From the NCBI GenBank assembly GCA_965243165.1, contig OZ251535.1, positions 1,488,001 through 1,552,000 on the forward strand: 64,000 bases of DNA, written 5' to 3'. The notes beneath the pieces were generated by a model. That model was not told the origin of the DNA and did not search any database. It saw only the letters and a program-made list of their open reading frames with translations. Position numbers and translations under genes: made by a program. Positions 24,713-34,069 of this stretch are shown one piece after another. This DNA is from CATQHD01 sp965243165. Lineage in GTDB: Bacteria > Actinomycetota > Acidimicrobiia > Spongiisociales > Spongiisociaceae. Each line of letters starts with the position of its first letter. The stretch's first letter is position 1.

Positions 24713-25963
24713 ATGGCGGTAACGGTCTCTGAAACTTCCACCGGGATGACGGTGTCCACAGAGGCCTTCCCCGGGGTGCGGTCGGCGGCGGTGGGGTGCT
24801 GGGTGGACACCGGCAGCCGGGACGAACGCAGCCGCGAGGCCGGCGCCGCCCACTTCCTCGAGCACCTGCTGTTCAAGGGGACCGATCAGATTTCGGCTCG
24901 GGAGCTCTCGGAGACCTTCGACGCCATCGGCGCCCAGAGCAACGCCTTCACCTCCAAGGAATACACCTGCTTCTGGGCGAGGATGCTCGACGCCGAGCTC
25001 CGCACCGGCTTCGAGCTGCTGGCCGAGATGCTGCAGCGCCCCGCCTTCCGCCCGCATGAGATCGACTCCGAACGCCAGGTGGTGATCGAAGAGATCAACA
25101 TGACCGAAGACGACCCGTCGGACTCGGCGATGGAGGCTTTCATGCGCTCGGTGTTCCGGGGGCATCCGCTGGGCCTGCCGGTGCTGGGCAGCCGCCGCTC
25201 CATCGGCGCCATGACCCCCGAAGACATCAGGGGTTACTGGCGGCGGCGCTACGGCGCCGGGACGGTGTCGGTGGCGGCGGCGGGCAACGTCGAGCACAGC
25301 CTGATAGCCGGCCTGGCGGAGGAGATGTTCGGTTCTTGGGAGGCCGAAGACGACAGCCACGACTGGACGCCCCCTCGGGTCGAGACGCGGGCGGAGGTGA
25401 TCGGACGGGACACCGAACAGATCCATCTGGTGTACGGGGGGGAGTCGATCGACCGGACCGATGAGGGCCGATTCGCCGACGCGCTGCTGCAGCATGTCCT
25501 CGGCGGAGGGATGTCTTCCCGGCTGTTTCAGAAAGTGCGGGAAGAGCGGGGGCTGGCCTACGCCGTGCAGAGCTTCGCCCTGCGGTTCGCCGAGACCGGC
25601 ATCTGGGGCGTCTACGCGGGAACCACCCCCGCCACCGCCGGCGCGGTCATGGAGATACTGGTCGAGGAGACCGCAAGCCTGATGTCAGAGGGGATAACCG
25701 AAGAAGAGCTGGAGCGGGCCAAGGGGCACCTGAAGGGCGCGGTGGCGCTCTCCATGGAGGACACCAACACCCGCATGGTCCGTTTGGGCCGCACCCAGCT
25801 CTTCGGCCTGCCCCACCTTTCGCTCGACGAACGGCTGGCGCGCATCGAGGCGGTCACCCGTTCCGAGGTGGCGGACACGGCCGCCCGCATCCTGGACGGC
25901 CCGCGGGTGCTGGGGGCGGTCGGCCCACTCGAGGCCGAAGAGCTTCAGGGGTACCTGCCATGA
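24713..25963 (+). CDS. M16-family zinc metallopeptidase
   Basis: A 416-residue insulinase/pitrilysin-family peptidase, related to mitochondrial processing peptidase. The inverted zinc motif HFLEH is at residues 47-51, with the distal metal-binding glutamate expected in VVIEEINM. The C-terminal half has the GGGMSSRLFQKVREERGLAY substrate-binding signature. In actinobacteria this gene commonly sits between pnp and dapB, and here it overlaps dapB by 4 nt (ATGA), so it belongs to the dapB-dapA-rnj operon. Cytoplasmic; probably degrades peptides or processes small proteins. Confidence 0.88.
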   Translation: MAVTVSETSTGMTVSTEAFPGVRSAAVGCWVDTGSRDERSREAGAAHFLEHLLFKGTDQISARELSETFDAIGAQSNAFTSKEYTCFWARMLDAELRTGFELLAEMLQRPAFRPHEIDSERQVVIEEINMTEDDPSDSAMEAFMRSVFRGHPLGLPVLGSRRSIGAMTPEDIRGYWRRRYGAGTVSVAAAGNVEHSLIAGLAEEMFGSWEAEDDSHDWTPPRVETRAEVIGRDTEQIHLVYGGESIDRTDEGRFADALLQHVLGGGMSSRLFQKVREERGLAYAVQSFALRFAETGIWGVYAGTTPATAGAVMEILVEETASLMSEGITEEELERAKGHLKGAVALSMEDTNTRMVRLGRTQLFGLPHLSLDERLARIEAVTRSEVADTAARILDGPRVLGAVGPLEAEELQGYLP

Positions 25964-26730
25964 CCTCGGTGGGCATTTCGGGCGCCCCGGGGCGGATGGG
26001 CCGCTTGGCCTTGGGCGCGGTGCTCGAGGCCGGCGGTCTGGAGGTGGGCGGCCTCTACGCCCCGGGCCATGACGGTGAGGAGCTGTCGGGACTCACCTGT
26101 TCGGGCCGCCCCGAGGCCCTGAAAGGATGCGAGGTGATCGTCGAGCTCACCAATCCCGAGGCCGCCCCCCGGAACGTGCGCCGCTGGAAGGAATACGGGG
26201 CGCACGTGGTGATCGGGGCTTCCGGGTACGACGACGCAAAGCTGGCCGCCCTGGAGGAAGAGTGGGCCGGAAGCCGCCGGCGGTGTTTGGTGGCGCCCAA
26301 CTTCTCGGTGGGGGCGGTGCTGATGATGCGTTTCGCCGAGGCGGCCGCCCCCCACTTCGCCTCGGCGGAGATCGTGGAGCTGCATCACGCGGACAAAGCC
26401 GACGCCCCGTCGGGCACCGCCCTCCAAACCGCCGCCCGCATGGGCAGGGCCAGGGAAGCGGCCGGAGCGGCGCCGCACCCCAGGGGCCGGGAGCTGGCCG
26501 CCGGAGCGCTGGGGGCGGATGTCGGGGGGGTGGCGGTCCATTCGGTGCGCGCCAGAGGGCTGGTCGCCCACCAGGAAGTGATCCTCGGAGGGGCCGGCGA
26601 GTGCCTGACCATCCGCCACGACACCACCGACCGGGCCGCCTTCGCCCCGGGCATCCTGCTGGCTGTGCGGTCGGTGGCCGGGCTGCCCTCGCCGGTTACG
26701 GTGGGCCTCGACTCCCTGTTGGGCCTTTGA
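25960..26730 (+). CDS. dapB: 4-hydroxy-tetrahydrodipicolinate reductase
   Basis: A 256-residue enzyme that reduces the DapA product to tetrahydrodipicolinate with NAD(P)H, for lysine and peptidoglycan diaminopimelate synthesis. N-terminal nucleotide motif VGISGAPGRMGR (residues 3-14), APNFSVGAVLMM in the middle and the signature ELHHADKADAPSGTAL, containing the catalytic His/Lys pair. The ATG overlaps the M16 stop codon (ATGA). dapA, the enzyme for the preceding step, follows 220 bp later; the gap contains a partial MITE-like repeat, so the operon has been interrupted by a repeat insertion but not by a gene. Confidence 0.93.
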   Translation: MTSVGISGAPGRMGRLALGAVLEAGGLEVGGLYAPGHDGEELSGLTCSGRPEALKGCEVIVELTNPEAAPRNVRRWKEYGAHVVIGASGYDDAKLAALEEEWAGSRRRCLVAPNFSVGAVLMMRFAEAAAPHFASAEIVELHHADKADAPSGTALQTAARMGRAREAAGAAPHPRGRELAAGALGADVGGVAVHSVRARGLVAHQEVILGGAGECLTIRHDTTDRAAFAPGILLAVRSVAGLPSPVTVGLDSLLGL

Positions 26731-26731
26731 A

Positions 26732-26840
26732 CCCCGAGTTTCTGATCAGACGGTATCTCACTGTTGTCACCCCAGGTCAGAAGGGATGCAGGCGCGCATT
26801 TCATCTGCCCGCCCCCACTCCCGTGAATCATCGGGGTTGA
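26732..26840 (-). repeat. MITE-like element A, half copy between dapB and dapA
   Basis: Plus-strand reading starts ACCCCGAGTTTCTGATCAGA right after the dapB stop, continues CCCAGGTCAGAAGGGATGCA and TCATCTGCCCGCCC, and ends GAATCATCGGGGTTGA. It lacks the outer half with the second terminal repeat seen at 56980-57188. Confidence 0.8.
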
Positions 26841-26949
26841 GAGTAAGCTTGAGCATGGAGTATCAGGACGACGCGGGACCGCTCCCGGGCGCGCCTCCCA
26901 GAGCCGGCGGGGCCGCGCCGGGCCGTCCGAGGCCGGAGGAAGGGAAATC

Positions 26950-27831
26950 ATGGGGCCGTTCGGCGCCTTGCTCACTGCCATGATCACCCCGTTCGCGGAC
27001 GACGGTTCGGTGGATTACCAACGGATGTCGCATTTGGCCGTCCATCTGGTCGACTGCGGGCACGACGGGTTGCTGGTCACCGGAACCACCGGCGAGTCCC
27101 CCACCCTCACCGACACAGAAAAGCTGGCCCTGTACGCGACGGTCGTGGAAGCGGTGGGCGGCCGGGCGGCGGTGGTGGCCGGCACCGGCACCTACGACAC
27201 CCGCCACTCCGTGGAGCTTTCTGTCGAAGCCGCCAAGATCGGGGTGGACGGCCTGATGGCGGTCACCCCCTACTACTCGAGGCCCCCCCAGGCGGGCTTG
27301 CTGGCCCATTTCCTGGCCATTGCCGACTGCACCGATCTGCCGGTGATCGTCTACAACATCCCCGGCCGCACCGCCCGGCTGATCGAAGCGGAGACCTTGG
27401 CGGAGATGGCCCGGCATCCCAACATCGCCGCCACCAAGGACGCGGTGGGGGACCTCGAATACACCAAGGCCAGCCTGGCTCTGTTCCCAGAGGGCTTCGC
27501 CCTGTACGCGGGCGACGACTCGGCCACCCTGCCCATGCTGGAGCTGGGGGGGGCGGGGGTGATCTCGGTGGCCGGGCATCTGGCGGGGCGGCAGATCAAG
27601 CGGATGATCGAGGCGCACCGGGCCGGCGACTCGGCCGAGGCCCGGCGGCTCCACGAGGGCCTGACCCCGCTCTTCGAAGCTTGTTTCCTCGAACCCAACC
27701 CGATGCCCGTGAAGGCCGGCCTCGACGCCTTGTGGGAACCGGTCGGCGACCCGAGGCTGCCGTTGGTGCCGGCTTCACCCGCTGTCCGCGAGGCGGTGGC
27801 GGCCGCAGTGGGGCGGGCCCAGGAGTTGTGA
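26950..27831 (+). CDS. dapA: 4-hydroxy-tetrahydrodipicolinate synthase
   Basis: A 293-residue TIM-barrel lyase that condenses pyruvate with aspartate semialdehyde, the first committed step of lysine/DAP synthesis. Key residues: TGTTGESPTL (residues 44-53, the TTGE loop), VIVYNIPGR with Tyr136, and ATKDAVGD with Schiff-base Lys163. GGAGGAAGGG just upstream of ATG 26950 is a strong ribosome-binding site. The stop overlaps the rnj GTG start by 4 nt. A pocket Arg equivalent is present in IPGRTA. Confidence 0.93.
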   Translation: MGPFGALLTAMITPFADDGSVDYQRMSHLAVHLVDCGHDGLLVTGTTGESPTLTDTEKLALYATVVEAVGGRAAVVAGTGTYDTRHSVELSVEAAKIGVDGLMAVTPYYSRPPQAGLLAHFLAIADCTDLPVIVYNIPGRTARLIEAETLAEMARHPNIAATKDAVGDLEYTKASLALFPEGFALYAGDDSATLPMLELGGAGVISVAGHLAGRQIKRMIEAHRAGDSAEARRLHEGLTPLFEACFLEPNPMPVKAGLDALWEPVGDPRLPLVPASPAVREAVAAAVGRAQEL

Positions 27832-29483
27832 GCGTCCGGGTTACTTTTCTCGGCGGCCTCGGCGAGATCGGACGCAACTGCGCCGCCGTCGAGATCGACC
27901 GCCGGATTGCGCTGGTGGACTGCGGCCTCATGTTCCCCAGGGACGACATGTGGGGGGTGGACCTGGTGCTGCCGGACTGGAGATGGCTGGAGGCGCGGCG
28001 GGACGACGTCCAGTGCGTGGTGATCACGCACGGCCATGAGGACCACGTGGGCGGGTTGGGGTATTTCTTGGAGGAGATCCCGGTTCCCGTCTACGGAACC
28101 CGGCTGTCTCTGGCCATCGCCGCCGGGCGGGTGGAGGAGATCGGTTTGGAGAAGGACTTCCGCCCGGCGCCGGACGGACGCTGGATAACCGAAGGCCCGT
28201 TCCGGTTCCAGCTGACGCCGGTGTCCCATTCGGTGCCGGAAGGAAGCGGGGTGGTGTTCGACACCCCCGAAGGCCTGATCGTCCACACCGGCGATTTCAA
28301 GCTGGACCCCACCCCGGTCGACGGGCGCCGCACCGACCTTCCCGCCTTCGCCCGCTTCGGACGCCGGGGGGTCCGCCTGCTCCTCTCTGATTCCACCAAC
28401 GCCGAGAGGTCCGGGATGATCCCATCCGAGAAATCCCTCGGCCCCTCCATCCGGTCCATCGTCCAGCAGGCCTCAGGGAGGGTGATCAGCACCTGTTTCT
28501 CCAGCCATCTCCACCGGGTTCAGCAGCTGGCCGACGCCGGGTTGGCCGCCGGCCGCTTCTTGGTGTTCATGGGCCGGTCCATGGAGCGCAACGTCCGGAT
28601 CGGACAGGAGCTGGACGTGCTTCACCTGCCCGCCGACCGGGTGATCGACATCGGGGAGGCGGTCCACCTGCCGCCCGAACAGACCATGGTCGTTACCACC
28701 GGATCGCAGGGCGAGCCGTTCTCGGCCCTCTCCCTCATGGCCGCCCGCCGCCACCGTTGGGTGGAGCTGGAAGCCGACGACACGGTGCTCATCTCGGCCA
28801 CCCCGGTCCCCGGAAACGAGACCGCGGTGTCGAGGGTGATTTCGGACATGACCCGCATCGGGGCCAAGGTGTTCCACGGCCGCAACGCCGCCGTCCACGT
28901 GTCCGGCCACGCCTCGGCCGAGGAGCTGAAGATATTCCTCGGCCTGGTGCGCCCCGAGGCCCTCGTGCCCGTCCACGGGGAGCACCGCCATCTCCGCGCC
29001 CACGCCGATCTGGCGGAGGAGATGGGGGTGCCCGAGGTGCTGGTGCTCGAGGACGGGGACGCGGTGGTGCTGAGCGGGGGGGCGGCCGCGGTGGAGCGGG
29101 GGGCGGTGGAGGCCGGCTACGTGTATGTGGACAGGTCCGGGGCGGGCTTCGTCCGCGAAACCCTGCTGCGGGAGCGCGCCAAGCTGGGCGGCGCCGGCGC
29201 GGTGGCGGTGTCGCTGCTGGTCGATCCGGAGAGCGGCCGCCTGATGGAAGCCCCCCGCCTGGTCAGCTTTGGGTTCATGAACGACGACTCTGAGGTGCTG
29301 GAGGCGGCGGGGGCGGCGGTGGAGTCCGCAGCAGCAAACCGCCCCGATCGATTCGTGCAGGACCCCGCCAAGGCGGCGATGCAGACGGTCCGGCGGGTGC
29401 TCAAGGCCAAGACCGGGCGCCGTCCGGTGATCCTCCCGGTGGTCACCGAATTCACTCCCGCCGCCCCCCGCCGCCGCCGGTAA
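27828..29483 (+). CDS. rnj: Ribonuclease J
   Basis: A 551-residue metallo-beta-lactamase/beta-CASP ribonuclease that matures and degrades RNA (endo- and 5'-exonuclease). The metal motif is THGHEDHVGG (HxHxDH at 68-73), with the later HTGDFKLDP, SDSTNAERSG and HVSGHASAEE motifs, the last typical of RNase J. The GTG at 27828 overlaps the dapA stop by 4 nt and gives the expected N-terminus VTFLGGLGEIGRN; longer upstream starts would run through dapA. Normal length. dapA-rnj-ftsK adjacency is a common actinobacterial arrangement. Confidence 0.93.
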   Translation: MSVRVTFLGGLGEIGRNCAAVEIDRRIALVDCGLMFPRDDMWGVDLVLPDWRWLEARRDDVQCVVITHGHEDHVGGLGYFLEEIPVPVYGTRLSLAIAAGRVEEIGLEKDFRPAPDGRWITEGPFRFQLTPVSHSVPEGSGVVFDTPEGLIVHTGDFKLDPTPVDGRRTDLPAFARFGRRGVRLLLSDSTNAERSGMIPSEKSLGPSIRSIVQQASGRVISTCFSSHLHRVQQLADAGLAAGRFLVFMGRSMERNVRIGQELDVLHLPADRVIDIGEAVHLPPEQTMVVTTGSQGEPFSALSLMAARRHRWVELEADDTVLISATPVPGNETAVSRVISDMTRIGAKVFHGRNAAVHVSGHASAEELKIFLGLVRPEALVPVHGEHRHLRAHADLAEEMGVPEVLVLEDGDAVVLSGGAAAVERGAVEAGYVYVDRSGAGFVRETLLRERAKLGGAGAVAVSLLVDPESGRLMEAPRLVSFGFMNDDSEVLEAAGAAVESAAANRPDRFVQDPAKAAMQTVRRVLKAKTGRRPVILPVVTEFTPAAPRRRR

Positions 29484-29528
29484 ACGCTTGGAACGAGGCT
29501 CCCGCCGCCCCGGATGCGGGCAAGGTCG

Positions 29529-29557
29529 TTGGACGGCCGGGGTATTTCGTGTAGAGT
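29529..29557 (+). promoter_or_regulatory. Candidate promoter of ftsK
   Basis: TTGGAC (29529-29534), a 17 nt spacer, and TAGAGT (29552-29557), then 11 nt to ATG 29569. This would allow ftsK transcription separate from rnj. Confidence 0.5.
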
Positions 29558-29568
29558 CCGCTGTCCCA

Positions 29569-32073
29569 ATGGCCAACAAGACATCCACCCGCGGGGGCGC
29601 GGGGCGGAGGCGGGTGTCCCAGGCACATGTGAAGAAATCGGGTTCCACCCGGTCCAAAGGCTCCAAAGGCGGGGCCGGAGGAAGGCGGAATGCCCAGCGG
29701 GGCGGCAAAGCGCCCGCGCGCGGCCGCGCTTCGAAGAACCCGCCTGCCTCCAAGCGGGCCGCTCCCCCCAAGGCGGCGGCGTCCAAGACCCGGGCAGGCC
29801 GGGGGCCGCGCTCCCCGCAGTCCGCCCCCCCGGCGCCGGAAACCGGCTTTTTGACCAGGTTGTTGGAGCGGATCCGGTTCGGGGTGGGGCCCCAGACCCC
29901 GGAACTGATCGGTTTGCTGTTGGTCGGAGCGGGGCTGCTGGTGGCCTTGGCGTTCTTCGAGAGCTCGGGTCCGTTGGGAAGCTGGGCGCTGGACAACATC
30001 CGGTCCATGGTGGGGTTGTCGGTGTATGTCGCCCCGGTGCTGATGCTGATGCTGGGCGGCGCCCTCCTGTTGGGCCGCGGGCGCAACGAATACCGGCGGC
30101 TCCTGTTCGGGGCGTTCCTGGGGTTCGTCGGCGCGCTGAGCCTGTTCCATCTGATCAGCGGCAACACCCCCTTGGCGGGGGACGCGGTGAGGGTCAGGGA
30201 AACCGGCGGGGCGGTGGGCGCGCTGATCGCCTTCCCGCTCGAGCGTCTGCTCGGATTCTGGGGGACCTTCCTGCTGCTGGCCGCCGTTGCCGCCGTCGGG
30301 GTGATGGCGGCGGTGGGCGCTTCGCTGCGGGAAGTGATAGAAGCAGCGGGGGAGGCGGTTTCATACGTCTTCCGCCGGGCGAAGTCCGGGGTGTCGGTGT
30401 TGACCGCCCCCGCCCCCGCCCCGGAGCCCGGCCGCAGCCCGCCGCCGGGTATGAAGCGGCCGCCGGCCCCTGGGATCCGGCCCGACCGCCTGCCCGAAGC
30501 CCCCCGGACCGGGCCGGCCCTCCCGGAAGGGGCGCCCGAGGCGGCAAGAACCAAGGCGCCGCCCAAAGCGAAGAAGAAAGCGGCGCCCCCCAAGAAACGG
30601 TCCGCCGAGAAACGGGCGGACGACCCGGCGCCTGCGCCCGCCGGCGAAGGGTACGCCCTTCCTCCGCTCGGGCTGCTGAAGACCGGAGAGGGCGGGGGCG
30701 AGAGCCGGCGGACGCTCCAAGAAACCGCCCGCCGGCTGGAGTCGACCCTCCACCACCACGACGTGGACGCCGAAATCACCAACGTGGTTCCCGGCCCCAC
30801 GGTCACCCGCTACGAGATCGAGCTGTCGCCCGGCGTGAAGGTGTCGCGGGTGACCAGCCTGGCGGGGGATATCGCCTACGCGCTGGCCACTCCGGATATA
30901 CGCCTGCTGGCGCCGATCCCCGGCAGGTCGGCCATCGGGGTGGAGGTTCCCAACCGTGACCGGCGCTTGGTAACCCTCGGCGACGTGCTCTCCTCCCGTG
31001 AAGCTTCCAGCAATCGAGCTCCCTTGGCGGTCGGCCTCGGGGAGGACATCTCCGGCCGTCCGGAGATGCTCGACCTCGAACAGCTGCCGCATGTGTTGAT
31101 CGCCGGCGCTACGGGGGCCGGGAAATCCTCCTGCATCAACTCCATCGTTACCTCCCTCCTGATGCGCGCCCGGCCTGAGGACGTGCGGCTGATCATGGTG
31201 GATCCCAAGCGGGTGGAGCTGGGCCAATACAACGGCGTCCCCCACCTGCTGACCCGGGTGATCACCAACCCCAAGAAGGCGGTGGAGGCGCTGCAGTGGG
31301 CGGTGGCGGAGATGGACCGGCGCTACGAGCTGCTGGCCGAGAGCGGGGTGAGGGACATCGCCGGTTACCGAGCCAAACACGACTCCGGGCGGCTGGACCA
31401 GGACGCCTTCGACCGATTCCCCTATCTGGTGGTCCTGATCGACGAGCTGAACGACCTCATGATGGTGGCCGGGCGCGATGTGGAGAGCGCGGTCGTCCGC
31501 CTCGCCCAGATGGCCAGGGCGGTGGGCATCCACCTGGTGATCGCCACCCAGCGGCCCTCGGTCAACGTGATCACCGGCGTGATCAAGGCCAACGTTCCCA
31601 GCCGGCTGGCGTTCGCAGTGGCCTCCCAGACCGATTCACGGGTGATCATCGACGCGGTGGGCGCCGAGAAGCTGATCGGCATGGGCGACATGCTGGTCGT
31701 AACCGCCCGCGAGCCGCAGGCGCGGCGGGTGCAGGGGGCCTGGGTGAGCGAGGCGGAGGTGTCGGAGGTGGTGGAGTGGGTGAAAGCCCAGAAGCCGGCC
31801 GAATACCGGGAGATCGCCGAGGAGGCGGCCGTGAAGCGGGCCGAGGCCGCCGAGGAAGAAGACGACGAGGACGCCGACCTCGTCCGCCGGGCCGAGGAGC
31901 TGGTGGTGAGGTCGCAGCTGGGTTCCACCTCCATGCTCCAGCGCAAGTTGCGGGTGGGCTTCGCCCGGGCGGGGCGCATAATGGACATTCTGGAGCAAAG
32001 AGGGGTGGTGGGGCCGTCGGAGGGGTCGAAGGCCCGCGAGGTGCTGATTTCGGCCGAGGAGCTGGACGGGTAG
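29569..32073 (+). CDS. ftsK: DNA translocase FtsK
   Basis: An 834-residue septal DNA pump that clears chromosome ends during division. A Lys/Ala-rich cytoplasmic N-terminus (residues 1-85) precedes about four membrane helices (roughly 95-250), then a Pro/Ala-rich linker and the motor: GATGAGKSS (Walker A, about 513-520), MVDPKRVELGQYNG, YLVVLIDELNDLMM (Walker B) and ATQRPSVNVITG. The C-terminal winged-helix gamma domain (STSMLQRKLRVGFARAGRIM) reads chromosome-orienting sequences. ATG 29569 is chosen because it lies just past a good promoter and before the basic region; an upstream in-frame ATG at 29488 would add 27 non-conserved residues. The linker is short compared with E. coli FtsK, as usual in actinobacteria. 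Confidence 0.93.
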   Translation: MANKTSTRGGAGRRRVSQAHVKKSGSTRSKGSKGGAGGRRNAQRGGKAPARGRASKNPPASKRAAPPKAAASKTRAGRGPRSPQSAPPAPETGFLTRLLERIRFGVGPQTPELIGLLLVGAGLLVALAFFESSGPLGSWALDNIRSMVGLSVYVAPVLMLMLGGALLLGRGRNEYRRLLFGAFLGFVGALSLFHLISGNTPLAGDAVRVRETGGAVGALIAFPLERLLGFWGTFLLLAAVAAVGVMAAVGASLREVIEAAGEAVSYVFRRAKSGVSVLTAPAPAPEPGRSPPPGMKRPPAPGIRPDRLPEAPRTGPALPEGAPEAARTKAPPKAKKKAAPPKKRSAEKRADDPAPAPAGEGYALPPLGLLKTGEGGGESRRTLQETARRLESTLHHHDVDAEITNVVPGPTVTRYEIELSPGVKVSRVTSLAGDIAYALATPDIRLLAPIPGRSAIGVEVPNRDRRLVTLGDVLSSREASSNRAPLAVGLGEDISGRPEMLDLEQLPHVLIAGATGAGKSSCINSIVTSLLMRARPEDVRLIMVDPKRVELGQYNGVPHLLTRVITNPKKAVEALQWAVAEMDRRYELLAESGVRDIAGYRAKHDSGRLDQDAFDRFPYLVVLIDELNDLMMVAGRDVESAVVRLAQMARAVGIHLVIATQRPSVNVITGVIKANVPSRLAFAVASQTDSRVIIDAVGAEKLIGMGDMLVVTAREPQARRVQGAWVSEAEVSEVVEWVKAQKPAEYREIAEEAAVKRAEAAEEEDDEDADLVRRAEELVVRSQLGSTSMLQRKLRVGFARAGRIMDILEQRGVVGPSEGSKAREVLISAEELDG

Positions 32074-32094
32074 TTCCAGGGGCCGCCCGCCGCG

Positions 32095-32100
32095 TACAAT
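32095..32100 (+). promoter_or_regulatory. -10 box of the E2 gene (leaderless)
   Basis: TACAAT 7 nt before ATG 32108. It favours ATG 32108 over the ATG at 32099, which overlaps the box. Confidence 0.45.
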
Positions 32101-32107
32101 GGGGCCG

Positions 32108-33265
32108 ATGGCTTACATCTTCCGGCTCCCCGACATAGGCGACGGCCTCACCGAGGCCGACATCGTCCGCTGGCACGCCCCGGTGGGCGCCGCCGTCGGC
32201 GCGGACGAGGTGCTGGTGGAGGTGGAGACCGCCAAGGCGGTGGTGGACATACCTTCGCCCGCGGCCGGAACCGTCCTGCACCATGGGGCGGGGGAGGGGG
32301 CCACCTTGCCGGTGGGGGCGGTGCTGGCGGTGATCGGAGAGCCGGGGGAGGCCTGGCAAGATCAGGCGCCGGATGCGGCGGCCGCCGGGGGCGGCCTGTC
32401 CGATTCTGCGGCCGCCGCATCCGATGAGGCCGGGGCGGGCCCGCGGGTGAAGGCGTTGCCGGTGGTGCGCCGGCTGGCTCGCGAGCTGGGCGTCGATCTG
32501 GCCGCCGTTTCCGGCGCCGGTCCGGGGGGCCGGATCACCAGGGGGGATGTGATGGCCGCGGCGGCGGCGCCGGCGGCGGAAAGGCCGGGAAAGCGGCGGC
32601 GGCTCTCGATGCTGCGCCGCACCATCGCCGGGCACATGAGCGCCTCGTGGCGGGAGATACCCCACGTGACCGTTTTCGACCGGGCCGCCGCCGGCCGGCT
32701 GCTGGCCGCCCGCAAGGCCTTGGCCGTCCGCCACGGACGGAACATTCCCTTGGAGGCGCTGGTGATCATGGCCGCGGCGCCGGCGCTGCGCCGGCACCGA
32801 GAGTTCAACGCCACCCTCGAGGGGGACGAGCTGATCCTCCACCGAGATCTGGATGCGGGGATCGCGGTGGACACAGAAGAAGGTTTGCTGGTGCCGGTGG
32901 TCCGCCGGGCGGGGGAGAAGGGGTTGCTGGAACTGGCTCAGGCGGTGGACGACATCGCCGCCCGGGGAAAGGCCCGCACCCTGGGGCCGGGGGAGCTGAC
33001 CGGCGCCACCTTCACCTTCTCCAACTTCGGCGCCTTGGGCGGGAGCCACGGCACTCCGATCATCCCTTCGGGCACCACCGCCGTCCTCGCCCTGGGCCGG
33101 GCGGCCGAAGCCCCCGTGGTCAGGGACGGGGCGGTGGCGGTCGATCTGATGATGCCCCTCTCGCTGGCTTTCGACCACCGGGTGATCGACGGCGGCCTGG
33201 GCCAGCGTTTCCTGAGGATGCTGATCGAGAACCTGGAGGAGCCCGCTCTGTTCTTGGCGGATTGA
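32108..33265 (+). CDS. 2-oxoacid dehydrogenase E2 (lipoyl acyltransferase)
   Basis: A 385-residue E2 component that transfers acyl groups from lipoyl-lysine to CoA. One lipoyl domain at residues 1-80 with EVETAKAVVDIPSP (Lys43 lipoylated), a peripheral-subunit-binding domain (VRRLARELGVDLAAVSG near 120-136) and the catalytic domain with FDHRVIDGG (catalytic His and Asp) near the C-terminus. The N-terminus IFRLPDIGDGLTEADI is typical of branched-chain/pyruvate E2 proteins of the MAYIF type. No E1 or E3 gene lies in the window, so it works with partners encoded elsewhere. Transcribed separately from ftsK. Confidence 0.87.
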   Translation: MAYIFRLPDIGDGLTEADIVRWHAPVGAAVGADEVLVEVETAKAVVDIPSPAAGTVLHHGAGEGATLPVGAVLAVIGEPGEAWQDQAPDAAAAGGGLSDSAAAASDEAGAGPRVKALPVVRRLARELGVDLAAVSGAGPGGRITRGDVMAAAAAPAAERPGKRRRLSMLRRTIAGHMSASWREIPHVTVFDRAAAGRLLAARKALAVRHGRNIPLEALVIMAAAPALRRHREFNATLEGDELILHRDLDAGIAVDTEEGLLVPVVRRAGEKGLLELAQAVDDIAARGKARTLGPGELTGATFTFSNFGALGGSHGTPIIPSGTTAVLALGRAAEAPVVRDGAVAVDLMMPLSLAFDHRVIDGGLGQRFLRMLIENLEEPALFLAD

Positions 33266-33301
33266 CCCGCCCGAGATTTTGCCCGAGCGAGGAGGAGGAC
33301 G

Positions 33302-33988
33302 ATGGAAGCGGTGGATGTAGAACGGAAGCGGCGGGGCGAGATGTCCTACTGGGCGTCCCGTAAGCGGGAAGAAGGCCGGTTGGCGAACGGATGGTACGAG
33401 CGTTTCTACACCGACCACTTCGGCTTGGGCGCCGCCGACTACGCCGGGAAGCGGGTGCTCGACATCGGATGCGGACCCAGGGGGTCGCTGGAATGGGCGG
33501 AGGCCGCATCGGAACGGGTGGGGGTCGACCCCCTCGCCGACGAATACTCGAACCTGGGCGCGGACAGGCATGGAATGACCTATGCGGCGGCCCGGGCCGA
33601 GTCCATTCCGTACGCCGACGGCTACTTCGACGTAGTCTGTTCGTTCAACTCGCTGGATCATGTCGACGACCTCCGCGCCGCGGTCGGGGAGATCAAACGG
33701 GTGGCGGCGGTCGGGGGGCTGGTGCTGCTGCTCACCGACGTGCACGACGAACCGACTCCGCAGGAACCGGTCTGCTTCGGCTGGGACGTGTTGTCCCTGT
33801 TCGCTCCGGAGCTCGCGCCGCAGTCGATCAGGTGTTACGAGAAGCGGGGGGGCGGCATGTACCAGAGCATCGAGCAGGGCGTCCTGTTCGACCACGCCGA
33901 CCCGCAGCAGCGGTACGGGGTGCTGTCCGCCCGGTTCATGCGGGTGGAACCCCCGCCGGGCGGGGCGCCCTCGACCGGCCCCCGGTGA
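33302..33988 (+). CDS. Class I SAM-dependent methyltransferase
   Basis: A 228-residue protein with the SAM-binding motif RVLDIGCGPRGSLEWA (about residues 51-66), an acidic loop GVDPLADEY (motif II) and DVVCSFNSLDHVDD (motif IV region). It resembles small-molecule or lipid methyltransferases of the methyltransferase-11 group; the substrate cannot be named. GAGGAGGAGG directly upstream of ATG 33302 is a strong ribosome-binding site. It follows the E2 gene after 36 bp and may be cotranscribed. A hairpin just past the stop probably ends the transcript. Confidence 0.75.
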   Translation: MEAVDVERKRRGEMSYWASRKREEGRLANGWYERFYTDHFGLGAADYAGKRVLDIGCGPRGSLEWAEAASERVGVDPLADEYSNLGADRHGMTYAAARAESIPYADGYFDVVCSFNSLDHVDDLRAAVGEIKRVAAVGGLVLLLTDVHDEPTPQEPVCFGWDVLSLFAPELAPQSIRCYEKRGGGMYQSIEQGVLFDHADPQQRYGVLSARFMRVEPPPGGAPSTGPR

Positions 33989-33992
33989 AGGC

Positions 33993-34012
33993 CGGAGCGC
34001 AAAGGCGCTCCG
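33993..34012 (+). terminator. Hairpin after the methyltransferase gene
   Basis: CGGAGCGC-AAAG-GCGCTCCG, an 8 bp perfect stem with a 4 nt loop, starting 5 nt after the stop codon. No U-tract follows, as is common in GC-rich actinobacteria. Confidence 0.5.
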
Positions 34013-34041
34013 ACGAAGCACAGGAGCGCCGAGTTGATGAT

Positions 34042-34069
34042 TTGATGCTCGAGGTATTGATGCTATGAT
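34042..34069 (+). promoter_or_regulatory. vapBC promoter with repeated TGATG operator-like motif
   Basis: TTGATG (34042-34047), 16 nt, TATGAT (34064-34069), then 9 nt to the vapB ATG. TGATG occurs five times between 34035 and 34070 at irregular spacing, and could be the site where the antitoxin binds to repress its own operon. Confidence 0.45.

Noticed and set aside
24476..25495. The RCC1 reading frame stays open for another ~340 codons upstream
   Set aside because: It runs antisense through the M16 protease gene, which has all its motifs; the ATG at 24475 has a strong ribosome-binding site and starts the signal segment.
26800..26983. Short plus-strand ORF between dapB and dapA
   Set aside because: It is made of MITE-like sequence and the dapA leader, with no start signal of its own.
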